Part shown: positions 9,374-18,331 of the stretch, in pieces | Layout: every line of letters starts with the position of its first letter | Position numbering within the stretch: the first letter of the stretch is position 1 | Source: Acidobacteriota bacterium | Lineage (GTDB): Bacteria > Acidobacteriota > Vicinamibacteria > Vicinamibacterales > SCN-69-37 | Direction: 5' to 3' | DNA: 64,000 nt | Assembly (NCBI GenBank): GCA_016716905.1 | Contig: JADJUS010000022.1 | Span: forward strand, 1,475,501 to 1,539,500 | Translations under genes and position numbers: made by a program | Notes under the pieces: model-generated | What the model was told of the DNA's origin: nothing | Database searches by the model: none | What the model saw: the letters and a program-made list of their open reading frames with translations, nothing else

Positions 9374-9410
9374 GTACGTAGCTCGGCCTGTTCCTCAAGG
9401 CCGAGGGGGG
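9374..9410. repeat. GTACGTAGCTCGG-type palindromic repeat
   Basis: GTACGTAGCTCGGCCT continues into a hairpin CTCGGCCT (9382-9389) / AGGCCGAG (9398-9405). The same unit recurs at 14896-14910/16101-16158 (interrupted by the IS element) and 54251-54345. Confidence 0.65.
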
Positions 9411-9423
9411 GCGCACCACCACC

Positions 9424-9873
9424 CTACTCCCACAGCGGCTTGCCGGTTGCGTCGCGCAGTGTCAGCGTCTTCGCTCCGACTTTGACCGAGCGCGGCTGCA
9501 TCGCGGGATTTCCGTTGTACTTGTATCCGGACAATCCGACAACTTGCACGGTGGCGCCCTTGGTGAACGCCACTCCCTGTTTCTGCACCCAGGCCTCGGG
9601 GCCGAGAATCACGCCCAGCGGCGCGCCATTCACGGTGAGCATCAGGATGACTCGCGTCCCATCGGGCACCTCGATCGTCTCGGTTCCGGTGACCGTGCCT
9701 GAGACCGTGACCTCCTTCGATGGGTCGTAGGGCGGCGGGCCGCCCTGCCGGCGCTCTTGCGCACCGAGTGTTGAAGTCACCATAAGAGCAAGCGCAAGGA
9801 AAAACGACCTCTGAGGTCGTTTTGAGTACCAACCAGCGGAAACGACCTCAGAGGTCTTACGAGCTTTCAGCAT
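9424..9873 (-). CDS. Small exported protein of unknown function
   Basis: The ATG at 9873 has a GGAG ribosome site about 8 nt upstream, so it is preferred to the TTG at 9891. The N-terminus is unusual: 5 residues, then 18 residues (KTSEVVSAGWYSKRPQRS) encoded by a palindromic element, then a normal signal-peptide core (FFLALALMVTSTLGAQ). The mature part, about 110 residues, is beta-rich: EVTVSGTVTGTETIEVPDG, VILMLTVNGAPLGVILGP, VQVVGLSGYKYNGN. That suggests an OB-like or small beta-barrel fold. I do not recognise the family. It is last before the convergent M56 gene. Confidence 0.7.
   Translation of the reverse strand: MLKARKTSEVVSAGWYSKRPQRSFFLALALMVTSTLGAQERRQGGPPPYDPSKEVTVSGTVTGTETIEVPDGTRVILMLTVNGAPLGVILGPEAWVQKQGVAFTKGATVQVVGLSGYKYNGNPAMQPRSVKVGAKTLTLRDATGKPLWE
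9806..9856. repeat. Family I palindromic element inside a reading frame
   Basis: GACCTCTGAGGTCGTTT (9806-9822) and its exact complement (9840-9856) flank a 17-nt loop. It is the copy with the shorter arms. It lies within the signal-peptide n-region of the gene ending at 9424. Confidence 0.8.
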
Positions 9874-9897
9874 GTGTATTCTCCAGTTCAATGAGCG

Positions 9898-12327
9898 TCA
9901 GTCGTGACGAAGCGCGGCGAGGGCGCTGACGCGAGTCGCTCTCCACGCGGGAATGAGGACGGCGACGAGACCAATGGCCGAAAGCAGCAGGGCCACGGTC
10001 ACGAGAGCCACCGGGTCTGCGGGCGTCACTTCGTGCAGAAGCCCTGTGAGTGACTGGGCCAGCCACATCGCAGCCAGCAGGCCCGCAGCCAGGCCCGTGA
10101 ACACCACCAGCACACCATCGCGCATGATCACGCGAAGCACCTGCGCGGGCGTGGCGCCCAGCGCCATGTGTACGCCAATTTCGCGCGTGCGACGACTGGC
10201 GCTGTAGGCCATGACGCCGTACACGCCGACGGCCGCCATCACGAGGGCCACCAGAGCGAAGAGCCCAAGTGCCGTGGCGCTGAATCTCGGTCCTGCCACA
10301 AGCCCGGCCACCTCTTCGTCCAGCGTCCGAACATTAAAGATGGGCATCTCAGGATCAAGCGATGACACCATCGCGCGCACCTGACCCGGCTGTGCGGCGG
10401 CGCCGGTACCGCGGAAGACCAACGTCACGGTGGCCATCCACGACAGCACATCCTTCGACTGGCGCAGCGGGATGTAGGCGGCCGGGTCCGATGTGACACC
10501 CTGCGAAGCCTGCCCCGCGGGCATCACATCGCGCACGACACCAATCACACGACGGCTGCCCGACTCGGAATAGAGCATCGCGCCAATCGGATCGCGGCCG
10601 GGAAAGTGGAGTCGCGCCAGGCGTTGCGACAACACCATCACCAACTCAGACCCTTCGGTGTCTTTGTCAGTGAACGTCCGGCCCGAGAGCAGCTGAAGGC
10701 CGGCGGCCTCCAGGAATCCCGCGCTCACCATGCGCACTTCCGCGACCTGCAATGTGAACGGATCCGCGAACATCGAGGTGCCGATCGGGTCATACGCAAA
10801 GCGGCCGGTGGGCTGCCGGTTCGGCATGGAGGTGGTCAGGCCCACGTGGCTCACGCCTTGAAGGCCTCGCGCTCGTTCGATCAGTCGTTCGTGGAATGCC
10901 AGGCGGGCATCGGGGCTCGGATACCGCGCGAGCGGCAGCGTGACCTGCACCGCGAGGGCGTTGTGCGGGTCGAAGCCCTGATCCACAAGCACGAGGCTGA
11001 CGAACGAACGTAGCAACAGGCCGGCGCCGACGAGCAACACCACGGTGAGCGCCAACTCTGCGGCAGCCAACGCGTTCAGTTTCCGGCGCGCCACAACCAC
11101 TGGAACGAGGCTGGATTCCGTCGCTGCGCGCGCCAGGGTACGGATACCGTCGAGGGTGATGACCCGTCCCGCCGACAACACGCCAAACGCGGCACTGGCC
11201 ACCACCACCAGCGCCGCCGTGAAGCTGAGCACAAGTGGATCGAGGCCGGCTTCCTCAAGCCGGGGCAGATCGGGTGGCGCGATGTGAACGAGTGCCGCGA
11301 GCGCCAGTTTGCCCACGATGAGCCCAGCCATGCCACCGAGGATCGCGAGGGTCGTGCCTTCCACGAAGAGTTGCCGCACCAGTCGGCCGCGGCCGGCACC
11401 AAGAGCCAGTCGAATCGAAAATTCGCGCGCGCGGCCCGCGCCTCGCGTCAGTAGAAGCAACGCGATGTTGACTGTCGCAATGACCGACACCAGTCCGACT
11501 GCGGCCAGCAGCACCCACAACACGCGCCCGTACTTGCCCACCATCTGATCCTGCAGGGTGCGAGCCAACAGCGTGGACTGGACTCTCGGGTCTCCGCCAT
11601 CGGTCAGGTGGCGCATGCCCTCGGTGACCGCTGCATCGACAATGATGCCGGGCCGCAGCCGCGCGATGGCAGGCAACACCATCCCGCGCCCCCCTCCGAT
11701 CTCCAGTAGTTGGGGCACCCAGAACGCGGTTTCTGGTGTCGGAAACGCGAAGGCTTCTGGCATCACGCCTGTGACGAGGAACGAGTCGCCATCGAGCGTG
11801 ATCGATGTGCCGACGATCGAGGTGTTGGCGCCGAAGTACCGCTGCCAGGTGGTGTGGCTTAGCACGATCTGCCTGACATCGCGTGTGCCGGCATCAAACG
11901 GCCGGCCGGCCGCCGGCGCCGTGCCAAGAAGGGCGAACAAATTGGGCGTGGCCGACAGTCCGATGAGCCTCACCGGGCCTTCAGGCGTTGTCAGCGTCTT
12001 GGCGGAGTCGTTGAAGAGCGCCATCTCTTCGAGCGTGACCGTGTCTGCGGCCCACTGGAGCGCCTCGGACACCGGCAGCGCATCAAAGCCCACGCTGCCA
12101 CGCGGGCTTTGCGACTCCATGCGGAATCGCACGATGCGGTCGGCGTCTGCGTACGGCAGGGGCCGCAGCAGCACGGCGTGCACAGCCGAGAAGATCGCCG
12201 TGGGCGCGCCAATTCCTAACGCCAGCGTAAGGAGGGCCACCACGGCAAACCCGCGCTGGCGGGCCAATTGCCGCAGGGCAAGCGCGATGTCGCGAAGGAC
12301 GTCGTGAACTAGCGCGGAAAGTGCCAT
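9898..12327 (-). CDS. ADOP-type ABC transporter permease (MacB/FtsX)
   Basis: The ATG at 12327 (MALSALVHDVLRDIALALRQ) is preferred over the upstream TTG. About 809 residues. Architecture: TM1 (GFAVVALLTLALGIGAPTA), a MacB-like periplasmic core, three FtsX TM helices around residues 270-400 with VSVIATVNIALLLLTRGAGR, a second TM and core, and a last FtsX block with the conserved REIGVHMALGATPAQVLRV. The two FtsX halves are joined in one chain, and no ATPase gene is adjacent: the 'duplicated orphan permease' form typical of Acidobacteriota. Substrate unknown; MacB relatives drive export or mechanotransmission across the periplasm. Confidence 0.9.
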   Translation of the reverse strand: MALSALVHDVLRDIALALRQLARQRGFAVVALLTLALGIGAPTAIFSAVHAVLLRPLPYADADRIVRFRMESQSPRGSVGFDALPVSEALQWAADTVTLEEMALFNDSAKTLTTPEGPVRLIGLSATPNLFALLGTAPAAGRPFDAGTRDVRQIVLSHTTWQRYFGANTSIVGTSITLDGDSFLVTGVMPEAFAFPTPETAFWVPQLLEIGGGRGMVLPAIARLRPGIIVDAAVTEGMRHLTDGGDPRVQSTLLARTLQDQMVGKYGRVLWVLLAAVGLVSVIATVNIALLLLTRGAGRAREFSIRLALGAGRGRLVRQLFVEGTTLAILGGMAGLIVGKLALAALVHIAPPDLPRLEEAGLDPLVLSFTAALVVVASAAFGVLSAGRVITLDGIRTLARAATESSLVPVVVARRKLNALAAAELALTVVLLVGAGLLLRSFVSLVLVDQGFDPHNALAVQVTLPLARYPSPDARLAFHERLIERARGLQGVSHVGLTTSMPNRQPTGRFAYDPIGTSMFADPFTLQVAEVRMVSAGFLEAAGLQLLSGRTFTDKDTEGSELVMVLSQRLARLHFPGRDPIGAMLYSESGSRRVIGVVRDVMPAGQASQGVTSDPAAYIPLRQSKDVLSWMATVTLVFRGTGAAAQPGQVRAMVSSLDPEMPIFNVRTLDEEVAGLVAGPRFSATALGLFALVALVMAAVGVYGVMAYSASRRTREIGVHMALGATPAQVLRVIMRDGVLVVFTGLAAGLLAAMWLAQSLTGLLHEVTPADPVALVTVALLLSAIGLVAVLIPAWRATRVSALAALRHD

Positions 12328-12334
12328 CAGGAAG

Positions 12335-12390
12335 TCGTCACGGAGTTTGACGTAACTCTTCGTCAAAAGTCACGAAGTTTTTCGTCACAC
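12335..12390. promoter_or_regulatory. Cluster of TGACGAA/TTCGTCA half-sites upstream of the permease
   Basis: Read toward the permease, GTGACGAA, TTCGTGAC, TTGACGAA, ACGTCA and GTGACGA occur within 55 bp, two of them as a near-palindrome (GTGACGAAAAACTTCGTGAC). This looks like an operator array for an unidentified regulator; no regulator gene is adjacent. Confidence 0.35.
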
Positions 12391-12470
12391 GCGTCATGCG
12401 TCCGATGACGGACGCTTGAAGCGTTGTCGGGGTCCCGGAGTCCCGGGGTCCCGAAGTCGGTCTTCGGAGG

Positions 12471-12488
12471 CCGGGTCTTTAGACCCGG
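12471..12488. repeat. Family III hairpin (CCGGGTCT-TT-AGACCCGG)
   Basis: Perfect 8-bp arms with a 2-nt loop, preceded by CTTCGGAGG as in the other copies (18.6, 51.4 and 62.1 kb). Just upstream, 12428-12458 is a short direct repeat of TCCCGGAG/TCCCGGGG type. Confidence 0.75.
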
Positions 12489-12491
12489 CAA

Positions 12492-12918
12492 CTACTTTTC
12501 TATGAGCGCCTTGAGCCGCGCCAGATCCGCCTGAAGGCCCGACTGGAGCGGGCCGGTCACCATCGACTCGGGAATGAACGGCATGTCTTTAAGTTCACCC
12601 GTGTTCTGGACCTGCACGCGAGAGCCCGCCCGATCGCTGAATGCCGATGCGGGCGGATCCCACAAACGGGCCATCCACGATCTTGAACGCCAGCACGTGG
12701 GGAAAGTGCACGGTCTCCACCTCGGTGGTCCACGTCAGCGGCTGGCCCATGAACTTGCCGTGGTGCCGCACGCGCGCACCCGGCGCCAGCGCGGGATCGA
12801 GCACCTCCACCCGCTCCACCGCGCTCATCCATTCCGCATAACGCTGCGGGTCGAACATCACGCCCGCGATAGTGGCAGGGGACGCGGCAATTTCAATTTC
12901 GGCACGAACATCAATCAT
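12492..12918 (-). pseudogene. SRPBCC/polyketide-cyclase-like protein, frameshifted
   Basis: The ATG at 12918 opens MIDVRAEIEIAASPATIAGV, the first strand and helix of the SRPBCC fold. It goes on through RYAEWMSAVERVEVLDPALA and VETVHFPHVLAFKIVDGPF. At about 12640-12660 the frame must shift, after which AGSRVQVQNTGELKDMPFIP and the long C-terminal helix (LQADLARLKALIEK, stop at 12492) complete the fold at about 142 residues, the family's normal size. One indel explains everything. If intact it would bind a hydrophobic ligand in a helix-grip cavity. It precedes the ABC exporter gene by 11 bp on the far side. Confidence 0.7.
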
Positions 12919-12929
12919 GGTGACAGTAC

Positions 12930-14873
12930 CTATATCACCGGCGCGGTGTCTGCGCGCGCTTCCGCCTCGTCCTGCTGCTGTTGCTGCATCTGCCGCACCA
13001 CCATGGCCGCGTATTCGCCGCCGGCGGCCATCAACTGCTCGTGTGTGCCGCGCTCCACGATGCGGCCGTCCGCCATCAGCAGGATCATGTCGGCCCGCCG
13101 AATCGTGGACAGCCGATGCGCGATGATGAACGTCGTTCTCCCTGCCAGCAGCGACGCCATGGCCGCCTGAATGAGTTGCTCGCTCTCGGTATCCAGATTG
13201 CTCGTCGCCTCGTCCAGAATGAGAATCTGTGGCGAGGCCAGGATGGCGCGCGCGATCGCGAGGCGCTGTTGCTGTCCACCCGACAGTTTCACGCCTCGCT
13301 CCCCCACAAACGTGTCGTAGCCACCAGGCATCTTTGCGATGAACTCGTGCGCGTTCGCCCTGCGCGCGGCGTCCTCCACTTCTTCGGCGGTCGCATTGTG
13401 CCGTCCGTAGGCGATGTTGTCGCGCACGGACCCGTCGAAGAGAAAGACGTCCTGCTGGACGATGGCGAGCAGTCGGCGATAGGAGCGGAGTGTGAAATCG
13501 CGGATGTCGGTGCCGTTCACGAGGATGCGGCCGCGCGTGGGGTCGTGAAACCGCGCCACCAGATCCGTCACTGTGGTCTTGCCTGCTCCACTGCGGCCAA
13601 CCAGCGCCACCACCGAACCGCCAGGCACGGTGACGTCGAACGCGCGCACCACCGGCTGACCTTCCCGGTACTCAAACTCCACGTCGTCGAACTGGACGCC
13701 CGTCACCAGTTCCGGCGCGTGGCGTGCATCGATGCGGTCTGGCTTGTCGTTCTCCATCGCGAGCACGTCGAACACGCGTTCCATGGCCGCCAGCGACCGC
13801 TGCAACTCGGAGAATGAATTGACGATGTTCCAGACGGGGTTGAGGAGCAGGAACGTGAACCACTGGAACGCCATGATGTCGCCGATGGACGCGCCACCCT
13901 GCAGGTACAAGTAGCCGCCATACCAGATGATCACGACGTTGACGCCCGACACGAGCAGGCCCCAGGAGCCCCACAAGACGAGTTCGCGTCGCTGAGCGAA
14001 CATCTCTTTGCGAAGCACAGCGTGCCGGCCCAGCAGGTACAACAACAGCTCACGAGTCTCGCGGCCGAAGGCGCGAACCACTCGGATGCCGGAAAACGTT
14101 TCGCCGACGCGACCGTCGATTTCCTCCACGTCCTTCCGCACCACGCGGTAGATGGGCCGCACACGTTTCGAGAACACGAAGCTCACCAGCATGGCGCCGG
14201 GAATGATCGCTATCGCGGTCAGGGCCAGCCGCCAGTTGAGGGCCATGAGGATGCTCACCGCCACGATCAGCCGGAACACCGAGATGGCGGGCGACATGAT
14301 TGCGAGTTGAAGAAGGCCCGTCGTGGTGTCGACGTCACCGGTCAGGCGCGACAGGATGCCGCCGGTCTTCATCTCCCACAGTTTGGGGAGCGGCAGGTGC
14401 AGGAGGCGGTCGAACAGCGCCCGCCTGAGCGACAGCATGATCCGGGAGTTCAGCAGGCGCTGCCGGTAGTCCTTGAACACGCCGATCAGGCTCGACGCGA
14501 TGACGAGCGCCAGGAATCCAGCGCCGCCCAGGTTCAGCCGCGTCAGTCGCGACGCGTTGTCGAGCGTGGTGTCGAGCAGGACGTCGTCGATGATGAACCG
14601 CATGAACAGCGGCTCCACCATCTGCAGCACGGCAACCAGCAGCGACAGGAAGACCACCAGTGCCACGGCGGAGCGGTGGGGCCACAACCGACGAACGTAG
14701 GCGCGCAGGTTCTGGCGCCGCTTCGCGTTTTTCTCTGCAGACGGTGCTCCAGACGCGCCGCCTTCCCCCGCCGGCTCATCGTCACTTTGATCGAGCGTGC
14801 CGAGCCGGTACGCCTGACGGAAATCCTGATACCGCTGCTTCGAAGCGCGACGGGGGTTGGGGGGCGTGGCCAT
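12930..14873 (-). CDS. ABC exporter, fused permease and ATPase (MsbA-like)
   Basis: A 647-residue half-transporter. An N-terminal cytosolic extension (residues 1-60) is followed by six TM helices between about 70 and 350. The nucleotide-binding domain follows, with Walker A GRSGAGKTTVTDLVARFHDP, Q-loop IVQQDVFLFDG, signature LSGGQQQRLAIARAI, Walker B ILILDEATSNLD and the switch His IIAHRLSTIRRADM. A C-terminal Gln-rich tail (MQQQQQDEAEARADTA) is unusual. It should work as a homodimer exporting a lipid or drug-like substrate; the substrate cannot be told from sequence. Confidence 0.9.
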   Translation of the reverse strand: MATPPNPRRASKQRYQDFRQAYRLGTLDQSDDEPAGEGGASGAPSAEKNAKRRQNLRAYVRRLWPHRSAVALVVFLSLLVAVLQMVEPLFMRFIIDDVLLDTTLDNASRLTRLNLGGAGFLALVIASSLIGVFKDYRQRLLNSRIMLSLRRALFDRLLHLPLPKLWEMKTGGILSRLTGDVDTTTGLLQLAIMSPAISVFRLIVAVSILMALNWRLALTAIAIIPGAMLVSFVFSKRVRPIYRVVRKDVEEIDGRVGETFSGIRVVRAFGRETRELLLYLLGRHAVLRKEMFAQRRELVLWGSWGLLVSGVNVVIIWYGGYLYLQGGASIGDIMAFQWFTFLLLNPVWNIVNSFSELQRSLAAMERVFDVLAMENDKPDRIDARHAPELVTGVQFDDVEFEYREGQPVVRAFDVTVPGGSVVALVGRSGAGKTTVTDLVARFHDPTRGRILVNGTDIRDFTLRSYRRLLAIVQQDVFLFDGSVRDNIAYGRHNATAEEVEDAARRANAHEFIAKMPGGYDTFVGERGVKLSGGQQQRLAIARAILASPQILILDEATSNLDTESEQLIQAAMASLLAGRTTFIIAHRLSTIRRADMILLMADGRIVERGTHEQLMAAGGEYAAMVVRQMQQQQQDEAEARADTAPVI

Positions 14874-14910
14874 GAAGGGAAGCAGCTACTTTAAGGTACG
14901 TAGCTCGGTT

Positions 14911-16101
14911 CGATTCACGCGGTCGATGCAACGGCCGCCGCTAGTCTATCCGCAGGCGTTTCATAATCGAGCGTTTTGCGCGGACGCGTATTGAGCCGAT
15001 CCGCAATCCGGTTGAGTTTCGCCTGGCTGAAGGTGCGCAGGTCCGTGCCCTCGGGAAAGCCTGCCGGAGCAGCCCATTGGTGTTTTCGTTGGTTCCGCGC
15101 TGCCACGGGCTCTGCGGATCGCAGAAATACACTTGCACGTTGGTGGCCATCGTGAATTGCCGATGGGCCGCCATCTCCGATCCCCGATCCCAGGTGAGCG
15201 AGCGTCGCAGCTGTGGCGGTAGCTGCCGAATGTGACGCGCGAGGGTGCGCGCGACGCTGGGCGCATCGATCTGCGGCGTGCGCACCAGCATCACGAACCG
15301 CGAGTGCCGTTCGACCAGCGTGGCAATGTGGGAGTGGTGCGCCCCGCGGAGCAGATCGCCTTCCCAGTGACCCGGGACGGCGCGATCGGTCGCCTCGGCC
15401 GGCCGCTCCCGAATCGAGACCAGATCCGCAATGCGCGAGTGCGTCAGGGCGGGCCGGCGCCGGGGGCGTCGCAACGCCCCCGCGCGTCGTAAATGCTGCA
15501 CGAGGGCGCGCTTGAGGACGCCGCGGGCCTGGACAAACAGACTGCGATAAATCGTCTCGTGTGAGACTTGCATCTCGGGATTATCACGGTAGCGTCGCCG
15601 CAACCACGCGGCAATCTGCTGCGGCGACCAATCCTGCGTCAAGGCGGCCGCGACGACCGCGCGTAAGCGCGGCTGCTGGGCCAACCGACAGGGCTTCGGG
15701 CGCCGGGCCCGCCGCCACGCCGCGTGGTCGGCGGTGGCCGCGCGATACCGCGTGCGTCCGCCATGCCGATGCACTTCGCGGCTGATGGTCGACGTCGGAC
15801 GGTGCAGCCGTCGGCCGATGGCCGCGAAGCTGTCGTGGGCCGCCACCCCACGCGAAATCTCCTCGCGCTCCGCCGCCGTCAGCGTCCGCGGGGCGCGACG
15901 CCGGGGACGCGGCGGGATGCCGCCCCACTCGCGAATCACGCTATGGATCGTTTGGCCCGACGCGCCGACCGCCGCCCCCATCGCCGCGTCGTTTCGCCCC
16001 GTTGTCGCCGCGCCCAGATCTCTGCTTTCAGGACTTCGCTCATGTCGAATGCTTGCACGCTCCACCTCCGTGGACCGTTGCAATCACCGCTTGAATTCAC
16101 C
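14911..16101 (-). mobile_element. IS30-family insertion sequence
   Basis: About 1.19 kb bounded by imperfect terminal inverted repeats. GATTCACGCGG-TCGATGCAACGG (from 14912) matches, read from the other end, GAATTCAAGCGG-TGATTGCAACGG (ending about 16099). The outer flanks are two halves of a GTACGTAGCTCGG / CCGAGCTACGTAC intergenic palindrome, so the element landed inside a hairpin, as IS30-type elements often do. It contains one transposase gene, which is frameshifted. Confidence 0.75.
14915..16043 (-). pseudogene. IS30-family transposase, two frameshifts
   Basis: The ATG at 16043 starts MSEVLKAEIWARRQRGET, the expected IS30 N-terminus. Near 15990 the reading moves to a second frame (DAAMGAAVGASGQTIHSVI) that carries most of the protein: an HTH region (AAIGRRLHRPTSTISREVHR) and the DDE catalytic core with WEGDLL, SLTWDRGSEM and NENTNGLLRQ. 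Near 15060 it moves again to finish TDLRTFSQAKLNRIADRLN, then PRKTLDYETPADRL, to the stop at 14915. All three catalytic acids are present, but no single frame spans the gene. Either a decayed copy or two consensus errors. Confidence 0.8.
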
Positions 16102-16169
16102 CGGGCTGCTCCTCAAGCCCGAGTGTCGCCTCGGCCTTGAGGACCAGGCGAGCTACGTACTGCCGTCAA

Positions 16170-17438
16170 CTATCGATTCACGCCGAGCTTGCCTCGCAGC
16201 TCCTCGGCAAAATTGACGATGAAGACAAACGGAGGCCGGTTGGCGCCCTGGTCCAGCGCGGTAGTTGTCGCGTCGCCTTTGATCGCGATGAACCGTTTGC
16301 CGTCGCGCGAGACGTCCCAGGACGGAGCGATAGGAGAGACCAGAATCCCTCGAAGGTCGAACAGCTTCACGGGAGGGCCATGGCTGAAGACCGGAGTTGT
16401 GGCGACGGCCGCGACATACAGCTCACCGGCCCCTTGCCCGGCAACCGGTCTCTGGTAAAACAGTTCCTTGCCGTCGGAAGACCATGCGGGTTTGACGCCA
16501 CCGGTGGTGGAAATCTGCCGGGTCCCCGCGTTCACGTCTGGGAACTGCGAAACAAAGACCTGGAATTCGCCGGACTTCGACGATTCGTAGGCGATAAAAC
16601 GGCCATCGGGCGAGACGGTTCCATTCCGCTCTTCGACTGGCGTCGCGACGAGTGGCGTCCTCTGGCGCGTGTCCATCGTCATCATCGCGAGGTCGTTGCT
16701 GTTGTTCATTCCATATTCGGTGAACAGCAACTGGTTGGCGCCGGCAAAACCGGTGGGGGCGTGATTGGTGGCTGCGGTCGTCAGCTGGTCCACCGTTCCA
16801 GAGTTGTCGGCGGCTTGCGAGAACAGTTGATAGTCCGGCCCTGCACGATTGCTTCGAAACACGATGCGGCGGCTGTCGGGCGTCCAGACCGGTGCGCCGT
16901 CGCTGGCGTTGTCCAGTGTCAGCTTCTCCAGGGTCTCATCCTTGAATCGCCACACCCAAATGTCGGAGTTGAGGACACTGTTGATCTGGACGGCCACGCT
17001 CGTGTTGTCTGGTGAGAGGTGCAACGCGGCATATTCCTGAAGGGGTGCATTGTTGATGGGGGTTTCCTGGCCTTTCCGATCCAGCCAGATCAGGGAACGC
17101 CTGGCACCTTCCACGCTGTAGGAACCTGGCGCGTACGTGAGGGCACCGGTCTCTGACACGGCGAACTGCGCGGAACCGTTCGGGCCCATGGTGACACGGT
17201 CGGCCACCGGCACCGCATCTCCCCGGACTTCCAATGTCTTCAGATCAAACCGAACCGCACGAAGCGTGCCTGCCACGCCATACACGAGGTAGCCGGGCCC
17301 GCCCCGAGCACCGCCGAGGGGCGCGACGTATTCCGCCTGGCTGCCGCCTCGAATCAGGATCTTCTGCTCACCGGTGTTGAGATCGAGCACGGCGACCTCC
17401 GAGTTCTCGGCCGCCGCCGAGACGATGGTGAAGAGCAC
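16170..17438 (-). CDS. Ser/Thr kinase gene, C-terminal PD40/WD40-like propeller fragment
   Basis: This 422-residue frame is the C-terminal sensor part of the gene that starts at 18984. PD40 blades recur: SEVAVLDLNTGEQKIL, PVWTPDSRRIVFRSNRAGPD, TVSPDGRFIAYESSKSGEF, VKPAWSSDGKELFYQRPV. It ends in PPFVFIVNFAEELRGKLGVN, the usual ending of such kinases. The apparent Met at 17438 is internal: residues upstream continue in the frame of the next fragment. The propeller should lie outside the membrane and bind an unknown ligand. Confidence 0.8.
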   Translation of the reverse strand: MLFTIVSAAAENSEVAVLDLNTGEQKILIRGGSQAEYVAPLGGARGGPGYLVYGVAGTLRAVRFDLKTLEVRGDAVPVADRVTMGPNGSAQFAVSETGALTYAPGSYSVEGARRSLIWLDRKGQETPINNAPLQEYAALHLSPDNTSVAVQINSVLNSDIWVWRFKDETLEKLTLDNASDGAPVWTPDSRRIVFRSNRAGPDYQLFSQAADNSGTVDQLTTAATNHAPTGFAGANQLLFTEYGMNNSNDLAMMTMDTRQRTPLVATPVEERNGTVSPDGRFIAYESSKSGEFQVFVSQFPDVNAGTRQISTTGGVKPAWSSDGKELFYQRPVAGQGAGELYVAAVATTPVFSHGPPVKLFDLRGILVSPIAPSWDVSRDGKRFIAIKGDATTTALDQGANRPPFVFIVNFAEELRGKLGVNR

Positions 17439-18331
17439 GGCTCAGCCACCGGCAGCAGAGTGGGAAAGAGGTGATCGCCCAGGCCAGCGCCGGGCTTTGT
17501 CAGTTCCTTGGGTTCCTGTCCTCCTCCGGATGGTACCGAGAGCAAGCCGATGGTTGTGCCGGCGGTGGCGAACACAATCGTGTCATCGGCACCCCAGGTG
17601 GCCCCGCGCGGTGGAGCCGTGAGCTTGCAGATCGTCACGGCGGGTCCGCCCGTAATCGAGACCTTCTTCAGCTCGGTCGCGCCCTGTGAAAACCCGATCC
17701 ACTTTCCGTCGTATGAAAAAAACGGCTGGCGCGCGCCCGTGATGCCCGGGATCGGTTCTGCTTCGATACTGTCGATCGCTCGCACCACAAGCTTGCCGTC
17801 CGGGGCTGACACATACACCACGCGTGTGCCGTCTGGCGAAATCGCCAGGCTCCGCTCGAATGTGGCGGAGGCGTACGCCAGCGCCGCGGGAGGCACGATC
17901 GAGAGGTGCATCGCCTGCGCAGGCGGTGCGGCCTTCCACGGCGCCCACATCACCAGAGCAGTCACGAGTGAAATGGTGGTGACGGCCGCGATGGCCCAGG
18001 GGACGGCGGCGCTGCGAGCTGGCACAGGCGCAGCAGCCGCACTCGCGACGCTCACCACCGACGTGTCAGGCGCGCCCGCTTCGATCTTCGCAATCTCGAC
18101 GCGCGCCTCACCGATGTCGCGCAGGCGCTGCTTCACGTCGCGATCGAGGCACCTTTCGAGCAGGCGCTTCAGTCGTGGCGGCGTGTCGGCGGGCAGCGCG
18201 GCCCAATCCACATCCTGCCGCAGCACGGCCGCGAGCGTGTCCGAGACGTCTTCTCCCTTGAAACAGCGCTGGGCCGTCAGCATCTCGCTACAACACGACA
18301 CCGAACGCCCAGATGTCGGCGCGCCGGTCAA
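17354..18331 (-). CDS. Ser/Thr kinase gene, middle fragment (kinase end, TM helix, propeller start)
   Basis: The frame reads RCFKGEDVSDTLAAVLRQDV, then WAALPADTPPRLKRLLERCL (kinase lobe C end). A single TM helix follows (VPWAIAAVTTISLVTALVMW), then the first PD40 blades (LAISPDGTRVVYVSAPDGKL, QPFFSYDGKWIGFSQG). Residues before RCFKGED are out of frame: the piece MAPEQAKGRSVDRRADIWAF is in a third frame at about 18290-18360. At the 3' side the propeller passes to another frame at about 17440. Confidence 0.75.
   Translation of the reverse strand: MTGAPTSGRSVSCCSEMLTAQRCFKGEDVSDTLAAVLRQDVDWAALPADTPPRLKRLLERCLDRDVKQRLRDIGEARVEIAKIEAGAPDTSVVSVASAAAAPVPARSAAVPWAIAAVTTISLVTALVMWAPWKAAPPAQAMHLSIVPPAALAYASATFERSLAISPDGTRVVYVSAPDGKLVVRAIDSIEAEPIPGITGARQPFFSYDGKWIGFSQGATELKKVSITGGPAVTICKLTAPPRGATWGADDTIVFATAGTTIGLLSVPSGGGQEPKELTKPGAGLGDHLFPTLLPVAEPCSSPSSRRRPRTRRSPCSISTPVSRRS

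Noticed and set aside
14915..16043. Programmed frameshifting in the transposase
   Set aside because: IS30 transposases are normally one frame, and I see no slippery run with a stem-loop at either break.
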